From assembly GCA_049889535.1 (NCBI GenBank), contig JBMHDF010000015.1, positions 1-64,000 of the forward strand: 64,000 nucleotides of DNA, written 5' to 3'. Source of the stretch: JAYQKL01 sp049889535 (GTDB lineage: Bacteria > Pseudomonadota > Alphaproteobacteria > RS24). Shown here piece by piece: positions 51,707-60,817 of the stretch. The translations under genes and the position numbers were made by a program. The notes under the pieces were generated by a model. That model did no database searches and had not been told where the DNA came from. It was given only the letters and a program-made list of their open reading frames with translations. The stretch's first letter is position 1. Each line of letters starts with the position of its first letter.

Positions 51707-52795
51707 ATGCCGTCTCCAATTCAAAGCCTTCGCACACGCAAGTTTTTCATAGCGTCTTTGGTCATCGCTTTTATCGCAGGCGGGATGGTTTTTTTTGCTA
51801 AGAACAAGACAGATAATACACCATCCAACGCGGCACAAACTGTTCATATTTATTCCTATCGCCAACCTACGCTTATTCAACCTTTATTTGATGCCTTCAC
51901 CCGCGAAACAGGTATTGAGGTAAAAACAGTTTTTGCCAATAAGGGGTTGATTGAGCGTGTGATGCTGGAAGGTGAGCGCAGTCCAGTTGATGTTGTGCTG
52001 ACATCAAATTTTCATCATCTCGCAGAAGCGGGAGAGAAAATTGCCCAAGCTGTGAAATCCGAGCAGCTAACCCAGCATATTCCACCGGCCTATAGAGATC
52101 CGCAAAACAAATGGTTTAGCGTGACCTTACGCGCCCGCGTTTTATTTGCCGCTCAAAATCGCGTAAGCGAAAAACAAATAAGTTATGAGGAATTGTCTGA
52201 CCCAAAATGGCAAGGGCGTTTGTGCATGCGATCTGGCCAACACCCTTATAATTTGAGTTTATTTGCGGCCATGATGGAGCGCCATGGCGAAGCGTGGACC
52301 CGTGAATGGCTAATGGGCGTGAAAGCAAATCTCGCCCGCAAACCCGCAGGCAATGATCGCGCGCAAGTGAAACAAATTTATGCCAATGCGTGTGACCTCG
52401 CGCTGGCGAATACATATTATATGGGCATGATGCAATTTAATGACAAAAACCCTGAGCAACGCGAATGGGCCCAAACTGTTAGATTGGTTTTTCCAACCAG
52501 CCAGAAAAATGAAAAAGATTTTGGAACACATATAAATGTGTCGGGCATGGTGATGGCCAAACATGCACCCCACCCAGAAGCCGCGCTGGCATTTATGGAA
52601 TTTATGCTGACCCCGCAAGCACAAAAAATATATGCCGAAACAAATTATGAATACCCTGTACGCCGTGATGTTGAGGCTGCATCATATGTAAGCGCATGGG
52701 GTGAGTTAAACGCTGACACCACCCCGCTTGCTGATATTGCACGATATTACAAAAAGGCCAGCTATCTGGTTGATGAAATTAATTTCAATCAATAA
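51707..52795 (+). CDS. Fe(III) ABC transporter substrate-binding protein
   Basis: This 362-residue periplasmic ferric-binding protein is of the FbpA/FutA type. A membrane-anchor or signal helix (FFIASLVIAFIAGGMVFFA) is followed by the mature domain starting VHIYSYRQP, the FutA hallmark. Iron-binding tyrosines are expected in YSYRQP and near ANTYYMGMMQ. No permease or ATPase genes follow: next is a 244-base gap and then torF. A Fur-like box in the promoter supports an iron role. The symbol (fbpA, futA or afuA) is not decidable. Confidence 0.9.
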   Translation: MPSPIQSLRTRKFFIASLVIAFIAGGMVFFAKNKTDNTPSNAAQTVHIYSYRQPTLIQPLFDAFTRETGIEVKTVFANKGLIERVMLEGERSPVDVVLTSNFHHLAEAGEKIAQAVKSEQLTQHIPPAYRDPQNKWFSVTLRARVLFAAQNRVSEKQISYEELSDPKWQGRLCMRSGQHPYNLSLFAAMMERHGEAWTREWLMGVKANLARKPAGNDRAQVKQIYANACDLALANTYYMGMMQFNDKNPEQREWAQTVRLVFPTSQKNEKDFGTHINVSGMVMAKHAPHPEAALAFMEFMLTPQAQKIYAETNYEYPVRRDVEAASYVSAWGELNADTTPLADIARYYKKASYLVDEINFNQ

Positions 52796-52853
52796 TCAAA
52801 AGTGATTAATTTTTAATCAATAAATTTATATGCCTATTTTTTATGCATATTAT

Positions 52854-52885
52854 GGGGGCTATCTCCCCCTTCTCAAAGCTATTTT
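52854..52885 (+). terminator. Candidate terminator after the iron-binding protein gene
   Basis: GGGGG (52854-52858) pairs with CCCCC (52865-52869) across a 6-base loop. A T-rich stretch (TTCTC, then TTTTTTGTC further on) follows. The T-run is not immediate, so the signal is moderate. Confidence 0.5.
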
Positions 52886-52975
52886 TTGTCTTATTTTATC
52901 CATAAAGTCGGGTTCAGAAAATTAGGAATTTTTTTTAATGTTTAATTTCAATAACTTATAATATTTTTATCATTT

Positions 52976-52993
52976 TTGGCACGCATCTTGGAT
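52976..52993 (+). promoter_or_regulatory. Sigma-54-like promoter ahead of torF-glnK-amtB
   Basis: TTGGCACGCATCTTGGAT at 52976-52993 has the -24 element TGGCAC and a -12 element TTGG at the correct 10-base spacing between GG pairs. The -12 has GG instead of the usual GC. Sigma-54 promoters controlled by NtrC are normal for glnK-amtB. The upstream sequence is very AT-rich. The ATG of torF follows at about 47 bases. Confidence 0.6.
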
Positions 52994-53039
52994 ATAGGTG
53001 GCAGGGAGTGCGAAAACATTTTTTTGAAAGGAATTTAAA

Positions 53040-53678
53040 ATGTCTAAATTAAACAAATTCGCCGCAACACTCATGATTGGCACCTGCCTGGCAGCCCCCA
53101 CAATGGCTCAGGAAGTCAGCTTTAATGCCAGCGTTACGAGCAATTATATTTGGCGCGGCATGACCCAAACAAATGATAACCCAGCTTTTCAGGCGGGGGC
53201 AGATCTTGGGTTTGAAAACGGCTTTTATGTCGGCACATGGGCGTCAAATGTAGATTTTGGTGATGACACAACATATGAATTAGATCTTTATGGCGGCTAT
53301 GCTGGCGAAGCGGGTGGCTTTAGTTATGACATCGGCTACATCTCATATATTTATGATGATGAGTCCGGTGCCGACTTAGACTTTAGCGAAGTTTATGCAA
53401 GCATTGGCACCGCTGGAGTTACTTTCAGTGTCGCCTATCAAGTTGACAATGATGGTGATGATACCCTCAATAATGTCTATTATAATCTTGGTTATGAAAC
53501 CGAAGTTGGTGATTACACAATTGGTGTTGCCGCTGGTATTTATGATCTAGATGGCGGTGATGAGCAAAATGATTACGCGCTCACAATCGCCAAAGACGCT
53601 TTCACCCTTGCTATTACAGACACAGATATTTCAGGCGCAGACCCTGAAGTGTCACTGTCATACGGCATCGAATTTTAA
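53040..53678 (+). CDS. TorF family putative outer-membrane porin
   Basis: This 212-residue protein is of the TorF/Gcw_chp family. The signal peptide MSKLNKFAATLMIGTCLAAPTMAQ-type N-terminus ends in AQ at about 24. Then come beta strands with SVTSNYIWRGMTQTNDNPAFQAG, the family signature, and alternating aromatic strands to the C-terminal FxxSYGIEF with terminal Phe. It is acidic. An AAGGAA ribosome site is present. Location immediately upstream of glnK-amtB, with a shared promoter-like region, links it to nitrogen metabolism. The transported compound is not known. Confidence 0.88.
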   Translation: MSKLNKFAATLMIGTCLAAPTMAQEVSFNASVTSNYIWRGMTQTNDNPAFQAGADLGFENGFYVGTWASNVDFGDDTTYELDLYGGYAGEAGGFSYDIGYISYIYDDESGADLDFSEVYASIGTAGVTFSVAYQVDNDGDDTLNNVYYNLGYETEVGDYTIGVAAGIYDLDGGDEQNDYALTIAKDAFTLAITDTDISGADPEVSLSYGIEF

Positions 53679-53684
53679 AAAAAG

Positions 53685-53716
53685 AACGGGTCATATGCGG
53701 CAACATATGACCCGTT
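53685..53716 (+). terminator. 13-bp perfect hairpin between torF and glnK
   Basis: AACGGGTCATATG (53685-53697) pairs perfectly with 53704-53716 around a 6-base loop. A-runs before it and a T-poor TTTGTTCC after it make it a weak forward terminator, or an mRNA-stabilising hairpin that separates torF from glnK-amtB expression. Confidence 0.7.
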
Positions 53717-53752
53717 TGTTCCATTTAGTTAACAGAACAGAAGGATAAAACG

Positions 53753-54091
53753 ATGAAAATGCTCATAGCCATCATAAAACCCTTCAAGCTTGACGATGTA
53801 CGCGAAGCTCTAACATCTGTCAATATTGAAGGGGTCACCGTCACGGAAGTTAAAGGTTATGGCCGCCAAAAAGGCCAAACCGAAATATATCGTGGCGCCG
53901 AATATGAAATAAATTTTCTACCCAAAATAAGACTCGAAATCGCGCTGGAAGATGACCAGATCGATACTGCCACTGACGCCATTATGAGCGCGGCCAAAAC
54001 TGGTCAAATCGGTGACGGAAAAGTCTTTGTCTTACCCCTTGAAGCCGTTACCCGTATTCGCACAGGCGAAACCGGTAGCGAAGCCATTTAG
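53753..54091 (+). CDS. glnK: P-II nitrogen regulatory protein
   Basis: This 112-residue trimeric PII signal protein binds ATP/ADP and 2-oxoglutarate and gates AmtB. The T-loop uridylylation site is Y51 (GAEYEINFLPK). The B-loop TGQIGDGKVFV and the C-loop RIRTGETGSEAI are intact. It is paired with amtB, so glnK is preferred over glnB. AGGATAAAACG precedes the ATG. It is one transcript with amtB, possibly also with torF. Confidence 0.96.
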   Translation: MKMLIAIIKPFKLDDVREALTSVNIEGVTVTEVKGYGRQKGQTEIYRGAEYEINFLPKIRLEIALEDDQIDTATDAIMSAAKTGQIGDGKVFVLPLEAVTRIRTGETGSEAI

Positions 54092-54101
54092 GAGTTTCAT
54101 T

Positions 54102-55427
54102 ATGAAAAATTTAGTTAAAAAAATTAACAAAATTCCAACGCGCTTATGGAGCCTCGCTCTAGCCATTGGTCTTATTTCAACTCTTGCCAGCCCAGCGCAT
54201 GCGGAAGTGTCTGGTGAGTCAGCCTATGTCTTTAATACATTATTGTTCCTCATGTGTGGTTTTTTGGTCATGTTCATGGCTGCCGGATTTGCCATGCTTG
54301 AAAGCGGCATGGTGCGCGCCAAAAACGTTGCCACTATTTGCGTGAAAAATATTTCACTCTTTGGCATTGCTGGTATTCTCTATTATCTGGTTGGTTACAA
54401 CCTGATGTATGATGGTGTCGATGGCGGCTATATGGGGAGTTTCTCACTTTGGGGAGCTGACGATGCCGCTACCGAAGCTGGTGATTTTAGCGGTGGCTAC
54501 GCAGCAAGCTCTGACTGGTTTTTCCAAATGGTCTTTGTCGCGACAGCCGCATCTATCGTTTCTGGTACACTTGCAGAGCGTATCAAGCTTTGGGGTTTCC
54601 TTGCCTTTGTGGTCATTCTGACAGGTCTCATTTACCCAATTCAAGGCTCATGGCAGTGGGGCGGTGGCTGGTTAAGCGAAGCTGGTTTCTCAGACTTTGC
54701 TGGCTCTACACTTGTTCACTCTGTCGGCGGCTGGGCAGCTTTGGTTGGTGCCATTATGCTCGGTGCACGGGCTGGAAAATATTCCGCTGATGGACGTGTA
54801 AACCCAATTCAAGGCTCATCTATGCCACTCGCAACATTAGGTACATTTATCCTATGGCTGGGTTGGTTTGGGTTTAATGGCGGGTCACAGCTCGCGCTCG
54901 GCTCTGCAATTGACGCTGTAAGTGTTGCCAATATCTTTGTGAACACAAATATGGCTGCCGCTGCAGGTGTTGTCGCGGCCATGGTCGTAACCCAACTCCT
55001 CTATGGCAAAGTTGACCTAACAATGGCACTTAATGGCGCCATTGGCGGTTTGGTTTCAATCACAGCAGAACCTCTAACCCCAAGCATTCCAATGGCCATG
55101 TTGATTGGTGCCATTGGTGGTGTGTTGGTTGTGGTCTCTGTCCCGCTTCTAGACAAACTAAAAATTGATGATGTGGTTGGTGCAATACCCGCTCACTTGG
55201 TATGCGGTATTTGGGGTACAATGGCGGTGCCATTGACCAATACTGGCACCTCATTTGGCACACAAGCTTTAGGCGTCGTCTCAATTGGTGCCTTCGCGGT
55301 TGTTACCAGCCTAATTGGTTGGACCATCATCAAATACACAATCGGTATTCGGGTTTCTGAAGAAGAAGAACTCGAAGGTCTCGATAAAACAGAACTCGGC
55401 ATGGAAGCCTATCCTGAGTTCACATAA
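54102..55427 (+). CDS. amtB: Ammonium transporter
   Basis: This 441-residue trimeric Amt channel conducts ammonia or ammonium. An N-terminal signal peptide (about 29 residues, ending SPAHA) is cleaved as in E. coli AmtB. FLVMFMAAGFAMLESGMVRAKN, then GWFGFNGGSQLALG and SIPAHLVCGIWGTMA-type blocks are present. Two pore His regions (LVHSVGG and AHLVCG) are visible. The ATG at 54102 with TAGGAG is chosen; the longer frame overlaps glnK. A strong terminator follows. Confidence 0.96.
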   Translation: MKNLVKKINKIPTRLWSLALAIGLISTLASPAHAEVSGESAYVFNTLLFLMCGFLVMFMAAGFAMLESGMVRAKNVATICVKNISLFGIAGILYYLVGYNLMYDGVDGGYMGSFSLWGADDAATEAGDFSGGYAASSDWFFQMVFVATAASIVSGTLAERIKLWGFLAFVVILTGLIYPIQGSWQWGGGWLSEAGFSDFAGSTLVHSVGGWAALVGAIMLGARAGKYSADGRVNPIQGSSMPLATLGTFILWLGWFGFNGGSQLALGSAIDAVSVANIFVNTNMAAAAGVVAAMVVTQLLYGKVDLTMALNGAIGGLVSITAEPLTPSIPMAMLIGAIGGVLVVVSVPLLDKLKIDDVVGAIPAHLVCGIWGTMAVPLTNTGTSFGTQALGVVSIGAFAVVTSLIGWTIIKYTIGIRVSEEEELEGLDKTELGMEAYPEFT

Positions 55428-55457
55428 TAAAACACCCTCCCTCGCTTAACAAACTAA

Positions 55458-55490
55458 CCCCGAATGCTTTGCATTCGGGGTCTTTTTTTG
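55458..55490 (+). terminator. Intrinsic terminator after amtB
   Basis: A 10-bp perfect stem, CCCCGAATGC with GCATTCGGGG (55458-55467 and 55471-55480), has a TTT loop. It is followed by TCTTTTTTT. This is the strongest terminator in the window. Confidence 0.95.
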
Positions 55491-55548
55491 ACTTGACCAG
55501 CACGATTTTACTCTCTAATGGGCGATAATATTATTTTTTTGAGTTAAG

Positions 55549-57453
55549 ATGATGAACGCGCCAGTCAAAACACATCAATTAGCAGACCGTTATGGCATTG
55601 AGAAATGGGGAGAAGACCTCATCCAAATTTTGCCTAACGGACATTTGGGGCTGGCCAATCCTCACAAGCCTGAAGCAACCCCAACAGACCTAATTCATAT
55701 ATTAGATAATCTCACCAATCGCGGCATCACCGCCCCTATTCTTTTGCGCGTGGCCAATTTCCTTGAACACCGGATTCGACATATTAATGAAAATTTCAAC
55801 GCCGCTATTCAAGAACTTAATTATGGCAATCGCTATCAAGGCGTCTTTCCCATTAAAGTTAACCAACAGGCGCAGGTCGTGGAGCGCATTGTTGATTATG
55901 GCCAAAATTATGATTTCGGCTTAGAGGTTGGCTCAAAAGCTGAACTGCTTATCGCTCTATCGCAAAACCTAGCTAAAGAGGCGGCGCTGATTTGTAATGG
56001 CGTTAAAGATAATGAATTTTTACGCCTCGCCCTGATGTCACAAAGGCTCGGGTTCAACACTTTTATTGTTTTAGAAAGCCCGCGAGAATTGGACATGGTG
56101 CTGGACCTTGCAGAAGATATGCACATTCGCCCGCAACTGGGTGTACGCATCAAACTCAATTTACGCGTGAGTGGTAATTGGGCAAAATCAAGTGGGGACC
56201 GCAGCACATTTGGCATGACGATTGCCCAAATTATGGACGTTGTCAGCACGCTGCGCGGGCGTGATTTTTTAGATTGCCTTGTGATGCAACATTCGCATTT
56301 AGGCAGCCAGGTGCCCGACATTCTGGAAATCCGAAAAGCCACACAAGAGGCCTGCCGTTTTTTCATTGAGCTAAAACGCGAGGGCGCGCCCCTGACCCAT
56401 CTGGATTTAGGTGGCGGTCTTGGCGTGGATTATACAGGCGAACACACTTCAAGCGCGAACTCAACCAATTACAGCCTTTCAGAATATTGCCTGAATATTA
56501 TTGAAACGGTGAAAGATGCGATGGATGCCAATCAGCTTGACCACCCGCGTATCATTACAGAGAGCGGGCGCGCCTGTGTAGCGCAATCCTCGCTGCTTTT
56601 GTTTAACGTTTTAGAAGTCACGCATTTTGATAGCCCGAAACCTGTTGAGCCTGATGAAAATGACCATCAGATTTTAAAAAACATGCACGGCGTTGAAAGC
56701 TATCTCACGCAAGAGCGCATTCAAGAATGTTGGAATGATTTAATTTATTATCGCGACGAAATGCGTAATCTTTTCCGCAATAACCAAGCTGGACTGGCAA
56801 TGACAGCCAAAGCTGAGCGCATTTATTTATATCTGATGAATAAAATCAAAAATATGGTGCGTAATCTTGATGATATGAGTGAAGATATGCTGGCCGCAAT
56901 GGAGCAGGTGGCTGATATATATCATTGTAATTTTTCACTTTTCCAAAGCTTGCCTGATGTTTGGGCAATTGATCAAATTCACCCGATAGCCCCCTTAAGC
57001 CACCATCATTTGCCAGCTAGTCGGAATGTTATTTTAAGCGATATTACGTGTGATAGTGATGGCAAAATTGACCGCTTTGTTCTGGCTGATGGGATTTCAG
57101 GCACGCTGCCTGTGCATGATATTCCAGAAGGTGAAGATTACTATCTCGGCGTGTTTTTTGTGGGCGCCTATCAGGAAACGCTTGGCGATTTGCACAATCT
57201 TTTTGGCGATACAAATGTGGTCACCATTGAACTAACAGAAAATGGCGGCTTTGAGATTGTGCATGAGCTAGAGGGCGATACAGTTGAACAGGTTCTAAGC
57301 TATGTGGAATACGACCCCCGCCAAATGATTAGCAATTTTAAAAAGATTGTTGAAAAAGGGGTCAGCAGTGGGAAAATCACGCCTCAAGATCGGCGAGAGA
57401 TTATCCGCGATTATAAAGACAGCATTCAGGGCTATACTTATTACGAGCATTAG
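55549..57453 (+). CDS. speA: Biosynthetic arginine decarboxylase
   Basis: This 634-residue PLP enzyme makes agmatine from arginine. The PLP lysine is K103 in VFPIKVNQQAQVV. ALICNGVKDNEFL, LVMQHSHLGSQVPDI and THLDLGGGLGVDY are the barrel and phosphate-binding signatures. The C-terminal beta domain has FVLADGISGTLPVHDIP. Two adjacent ATGs, 55549 and 55552, are possible. It is the first gene of the polyamine run, 27 bases before the next. Size is right for SpeA. Confidence 0.96.
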   Translation: MMNAPVKTHQLADRYGIEKWGEDLIQILPNGHLGLANPHKPEATPTDLIHILDNLTNRGITAPILLRVANFLEHRIRHINENFNAAIQELNYGNRYQGVFPIKVNQQAQVVERIVDYGQNYDFGLEVGSKAELLIALSQNLAKEAALICNGVKDNEFLRLALMSQRLGFNTFIVLESPRELDMVLDLAEDMHIRPQLGVRIKLNLRVSGNWAKSSGDRSTFGMTIAQIMDVVSTLRGRDFLDCLVMQHSHLGSQVPDILEIRKATQEACRFFIELKREGAPLTHLDLGGGLGVDYTGEHTSSANSTNYSLSEYCLNIIETVKDAMDANQLDHPRIITESGRACVAQSSLLLFNVLEVTHFDSPKPVEPDENDHQILKNMHGVESYLTQERIQECWNDLIYYRDEMRNLFRNNQAGLAMTAKAERIYLYLMNKIKNMVRNLDDMSEDMLAAMEQVADIYHCNFSLFQSLPDVWAIDQIHPIAPLSHHHLPASRNVILSDITCDSDGKIDRFVLADGISGTLPVHDIPEGEDYYLGVFFVGAYQETLGDLHNLFGDTNVVTIELTENGGFEIVHELEGDTVEQVLSYVEYDPRQMISNFKKIVEKGVSSGKITPQDRREIIRDYKDSIQGYTYYEH

Positions 57454-57480
57454 CCCCATTTAACGAGTAGAGGAATTTAA

Positions 57481-58686
57481 ATGTCACGCGTTCTTGTAAT
57501 TGGTGCCGGTGGTGTTGGATCAGTGGCAGTTCATAAAATGGCCATGCTGCCAGAAGTGTTTTCGCATATCACGCTGGCAAGCCGCACATTAGCTAAATGT
57601 CAAATGATTGCTGAAAGCGTGAAAACCAGGCTTGGCGTGCATATTGATACGGCTGAGCTAGACGCCGATAATACGGCGCAAACCATTTTGCTGATTGAAA
57701 AAGTTAAACCCGCTTTGGTGGTTAATCTGGCTTTGCCTTATCAGGATTTAGCGATTATGGAAGCCTGTTTGGCCACCGGCGTGCATTATTTAGACACGGC
57801 CAATTATGAACCCCGCGATGAAGCCAAGTTTGAATATCACTGGCAATGGGCCTATCAGGAAAAATTCAGCGAAGCGGGGTTGATGGCCTTACTTGGTTCT
57901 GGCTTTGACCCGGGCGTCACCAATGTGTTCACTGCTTATGCGCAAAAACATTATTTCGATACAATGAAAACCTTGGACATATTGGACTGCAATGGCGGTG
58001 ATCATGGCCAGCATTTTGCGACAAATTTCAATCCGGAAATCAATATTCGCGAAGTCACCGCTCCTGCGCGGCATTGGCACAATGGGGCATGGGTCGAAAC
58101 ACCAGCTTTATCACATAAGCAGGTTTATGAATTCCCAGAAATTGGCGCCCGCAATATGTATATGATGTATCATGAGGAACTTGAGTCACTGACCAAGAAT
58201 TACCCCTCGCTGGAGCGCGCGCGGTTTTGGATGACATTTGGTGATGCTTATTTAACGCATTTGGAAGTATTACAAAATGTCGGCATGACGGCCATTGAGC
58301 CCATCAATTATGAAGGGCAAGAGATTGTCCCGCTGCAGTTTTTAAAAGCGGTTTTGCCTGAACCTGCTGATTTGGGCAAAAGCACGACGGGCAAAACCTG
58401 TATTGGCAATATTATAAGCGGTGAAAAGGACGGCACGGCAAAAACCATCTATATTTATAATATATGTGACCACGCTGCTTGTTATGAAGAGGTTGGCTCA
58501 CAGGCAGTCAGCTACACTACAGGTGTGCCAGCCATGATTGGTGCCGCTTTGATGTTGCAAGGGGTTTGGGACAAAAAAGGTGTGGTGAATATGGAGGAAA
58601 TGGATCCAGACCCATTTATGGATATGCTCAATCAACACGGGCTTGGCTGGCAGGTCGAAACTCTGGATGCAGCCCTCGATTTTTAG
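57481..58686 (+). CDS. Carboxynorspermidine/carboxyspermidine synthase (saccharopine dehydrogenase family)
   Basis: This 401-residue NAD(P)H enzyme joins aspartate semialdehyde and a diamine (putrescine or 1,3-diaminopropane) into carboxyspermidine or carboxynorspermidine. The N-terminal Rossmann VLVIGAGGVGSVAVHKMA, then HYLDTANYEPRDEAKFEYHWQWA, and LGSGFDPGVTNVF are typical of this saccharopine-dehydrogenase-like group. It sits between speA and nspC, its expected partners. With putrescine made by SpeA and SpeB, carboxyspermidine is the probable product. Confidence 0.9.
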   Translation: MSRVLVIGAGGVGSVAVHKMAMLPEVFSHITLASRTLAKCQMIAESVKTRLGVHIDTAELDADNTAQTILLIEKVKPALVVNLALPYQDLAIMEACLATGVHYLDTANYEPRDEAKFEYHWQWAYQEKFSEAGLMALLGSGFDPGVTNVFTAYAQKHYFDTMKTLDILDCNGGDHGQHFATNFNPEINIREVTAPARHWHNGAWVETPALSHKQVYEFPEIGARNMYMMYHEELESLTKNYPSLERARFWMTFGDAYLTHLEVLQNVGMTAIEPINYEGQEIVPLQFLKAVLPEPADLGKSTTGKTCIGNIISGEKDGTAKTIYIYNICDHAACYEEVGSQAVSYTTGVPAMIGAALMLQGVWDKKGVVNMEEMDPDPFMDMLNQHGLGWQVETLDAALDF

Positions 58687-58724
58687 ATTGTAAATTTCGA
58701 GGCGATGAATGAAGGTGCGCAATT

Positions 58725-59885
58725 ATGATGCCAACACAATCACAAGGGGCAGGATATTTTGCAAATTTCGATTTGTCGCGCGTGCCCTCGCCTTGTTTTG
58801 TGATTGATGAAGTCAAGTTAGAAGAAAATTTAGCATTGCTCGCGGATTTAAAAACCCGCTCAAATGTTAAAATTCTATCAGCCCTTAAAGCTTTTTCATT
58901 TTGGCATTTAGCCCCTTTGGTAAGCCAATATTTAGACGGCATATGCGCATCAGGATTATGGGAAGCGCAATTGGGCCATAAACATTATAGCGGTGTAATT
59001 GAAACCTTTAGCCCTGCTTATAAAGCATCTGAAATTGAAACCATTGCGCGCCTATCCGACCATTTGGTTTTTAACAGCCCAGCACAGCTTGAAAGATTTG
59101 GCGCGGTGGGGCGGACTCATGGGGCCGCGCTTGGCTTGCGCATTAATCCGCTTCATTCAGAGTCAGATATTTCAACCTATGACCCCTGCGCGCCTGGCTC
59201 GCGCTTAGGCTTGCCCATAACAGAGCTGACACAAGCTCATATTGAGCAAATTGACGGGCTGCATTTTCATAGCTTATGTGAACAAGATTTTGCGCCGCTG
59301 GCGCGCACTTGGGCGGCAATTGAACCTTATTTATTACCCTATCGCGGCCAGCTTGACTGGCTTAATTTAGGGGGTGGGCATTTACTCACTAAGCCAGACT
59401 ATGACCGCGACGGGCTGGTTGCTTTCTTGCAGGAACTATCCGAAAAAATGCAAACGCAAATTATTTTAGAGCCTGGCACCGCGATTGCCTTTGATGCTGG
59501 CATTTTGGTTGGCGAAGTTTTAGATGTGATGCAAAATGACGGCCTCAATGCGATATTGGATATTTCAGCCACCTGCCATATGCCAGATGTTTTAGAGGCG
59601 CCTTATCGCCCGGCCTTGATGCAAGAAGCTATGCAGGGTCAGCCCGTGCGACTTGGCGGGCCAAGTTGTTTGGCAGGCGATGTGATTGGAACTTATCAAT
59701 TTAAGAGCGAACCCCAAATGGGCCAACGTCTCGCTTTCCTTGACCAAGCACATTATTCAATGGTTAAAACAACTAGTTTTAACGGCGTGCAATTGCCTTA
59801 TCTCGCGGTTTGGAACAGCCAGACAGATGCGCTCAAAATTGTGAAAGAGTTTGGTTTTGAAGATTTTGAAAATCGGCTCTCGTAG
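58725..59885 (+). CDS. nspC: Carboxynorspermidine/carboxyspermidine decarboxylase
   Basis: This 386-residue PLP enzyme is of the alanine-racemase-fold decarboxylase group. The PLP lysine is K55 in ILSALKAFSFW. GLRINPLHSE, DWLNLGGGHLLTKPDYD and LEPGTAIAFDAG are family motifs. It removes CO2 from carboxyspermidine to give spermidine, in place of the SpeE/SpeD route. It is 38 bases downstream of its partner synthase and 30 bases upstream of the agmatinase. Confidence 0.94.
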   Translation: MMPTQSQGAGYFANFDLSRVPSPCFVIDEVKLEENLALLADLKTRSNVKILSALKAFSFWHLAPLVSQYLDGICASGLWEAQLGHKHYSGVIETFSPAYKASEIETIARLSDHLVFNSPAQLERFGAVGRTHGAALGLRINPLHSESDISTYDPCAPGSRLGLPITELTQAHIEQIDGLHFHSLCEQDFAPLARTWAAIEPYLLPYRGQLDWLNLGGGHLLTKPDYDRDGLVAFLQELSEKMQTQIILEPGTAIAFDAGILVGEVLDVMQNDGLNAILDISATCHMPDVLEAPYRPALMQEAMQGQPVRLGGPSCLAGDVIGTYQFKSEPQMGQRLAFLDQAHYSMVKTTSFNGVQLPYLAVWNSQTDALKIVKEFGFEDFENRLS

Positions 59886-59915
59886 AAATTTAAATAATTA
59901 AAGTAATGCTTAAAA

Positions 59916-60806
59916 ATGACCAATAAACATGACCGCCAAAATCAATTTCTCGGTGAGGAACTTACAGCGCAGGAAAATAATCCAGACATAGCGCAGTTTC
60001 AAATTTTCCCATGTGGGTTAGAACAAACCGTTTCTTATGGCACAGGCACCGCCAATGGCCCCGCTGCAATGATTGCGGCAAGTCATCAGCTTGAACGCCT
60101 ATATGAAGGCCAGGAACCCTGCCAGCATGGTCTATTCACCCATCCCCCCATTAATTGCGACCAGCCCATAGCGCAGGTGATGCGTGATTTGCGTCAGGCA
60201 ACAGCGCAGGCCGCACAAAAGCGGCAAATTCCGGTGACTTTGGGCGGTGAGCATAGCCTGTCTTATGGCGCGGTGATGGGCGTGATTGAGGGCTTACAAA
60301 TTGCGCCCACAGAGTTGGGCATTATTCATATTGATGCGCATGCTGATTTTCGCGATGCCTATCAAGGCCATCATCATTCGCATGCCAGTGTGATGCATCT
60401 TTTGGCGCAAGAAGGTGTGAGGATGGCAAGTTTTGGTGTTCGCGCGCTTTCGCGGGAAGAAGAAATAGCGCGCAGAAAACATGGTGTTTTGACTTATGAC
60501 GCTAAAGATATTGTGCGCCAGAATATAAGTTGCGTGACCTTGCCAGATGATTTTCCGCAAAAGCTCTATGTGAGTTTTGATGTAGACGGTCTTGACCCAT
60601 CTGTTTTGCCCGCAACCGGAACCCCCGTACCAGGTGGGTTGGGATATTATCAAGCGCTTGATTTAGTCCGCACCGCGCTAAATGGGCGCATATGTGTTGG
60701 TTTGGACATTGTAGAGCTTGCCCCCATTGCCGGGCAACCGTATAGTGATTTTTCTGCCGCGCAGATTATTTATGCCCTTATGGGCTACGCAAGTACCAGT
60801 TGTTAA
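59916..60806 (+). CDS. speB: Agmatinase (arginase/ureohydrolase family)
   Basis: This 296-residue di-manganese enzyme hydrolyses agmatine to putrescine and urea. Metal ligands are complete: H113 (LGGEHSLS), D140/H142/D144 (IDAHADFRD) and D222/D224 (SFDVDGLDP). The family also includes guanidinobutyrase, but speA in the same operon favours agmatine. It overlaps the possible upstream starts of metY, whose real ATG follows at 12 bases. Confidence 0.93.
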   Translation: MTNKHDRQNQFLGEELTAQENNPDIAQFQIFPCGLEQTVSYGTGTANGPAAMIAASHQLERLYEGQEPCQHGLFTHPPINCDQPIAQVMRDLRQATAQAAQKRQIPVTLGGEHSLSYGAVMGVIEGLQIAPTELGIIHIDAHADFRDAYQGHHHSHASVMHLLAQEGVRMASFGVRALSREEEIARRKHGVLTYDAKDIVRQNISCVTLPDDFPQKLYVSFDVDGLDPSVLPATGTPVPGGLGYYQALDLVRTALNGRICVGLDIVELAPIAGQPYSDFSAAQIIYALMGYASTSC

Positions 60807-60817
60807 TGGAGATAGTT

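Noticed and set aside
60780..60817. Riboswitch upstream of metY
   Set aside because: Only 11 bases separate speB from metY, and no SAM-II or SAM-I features are present.
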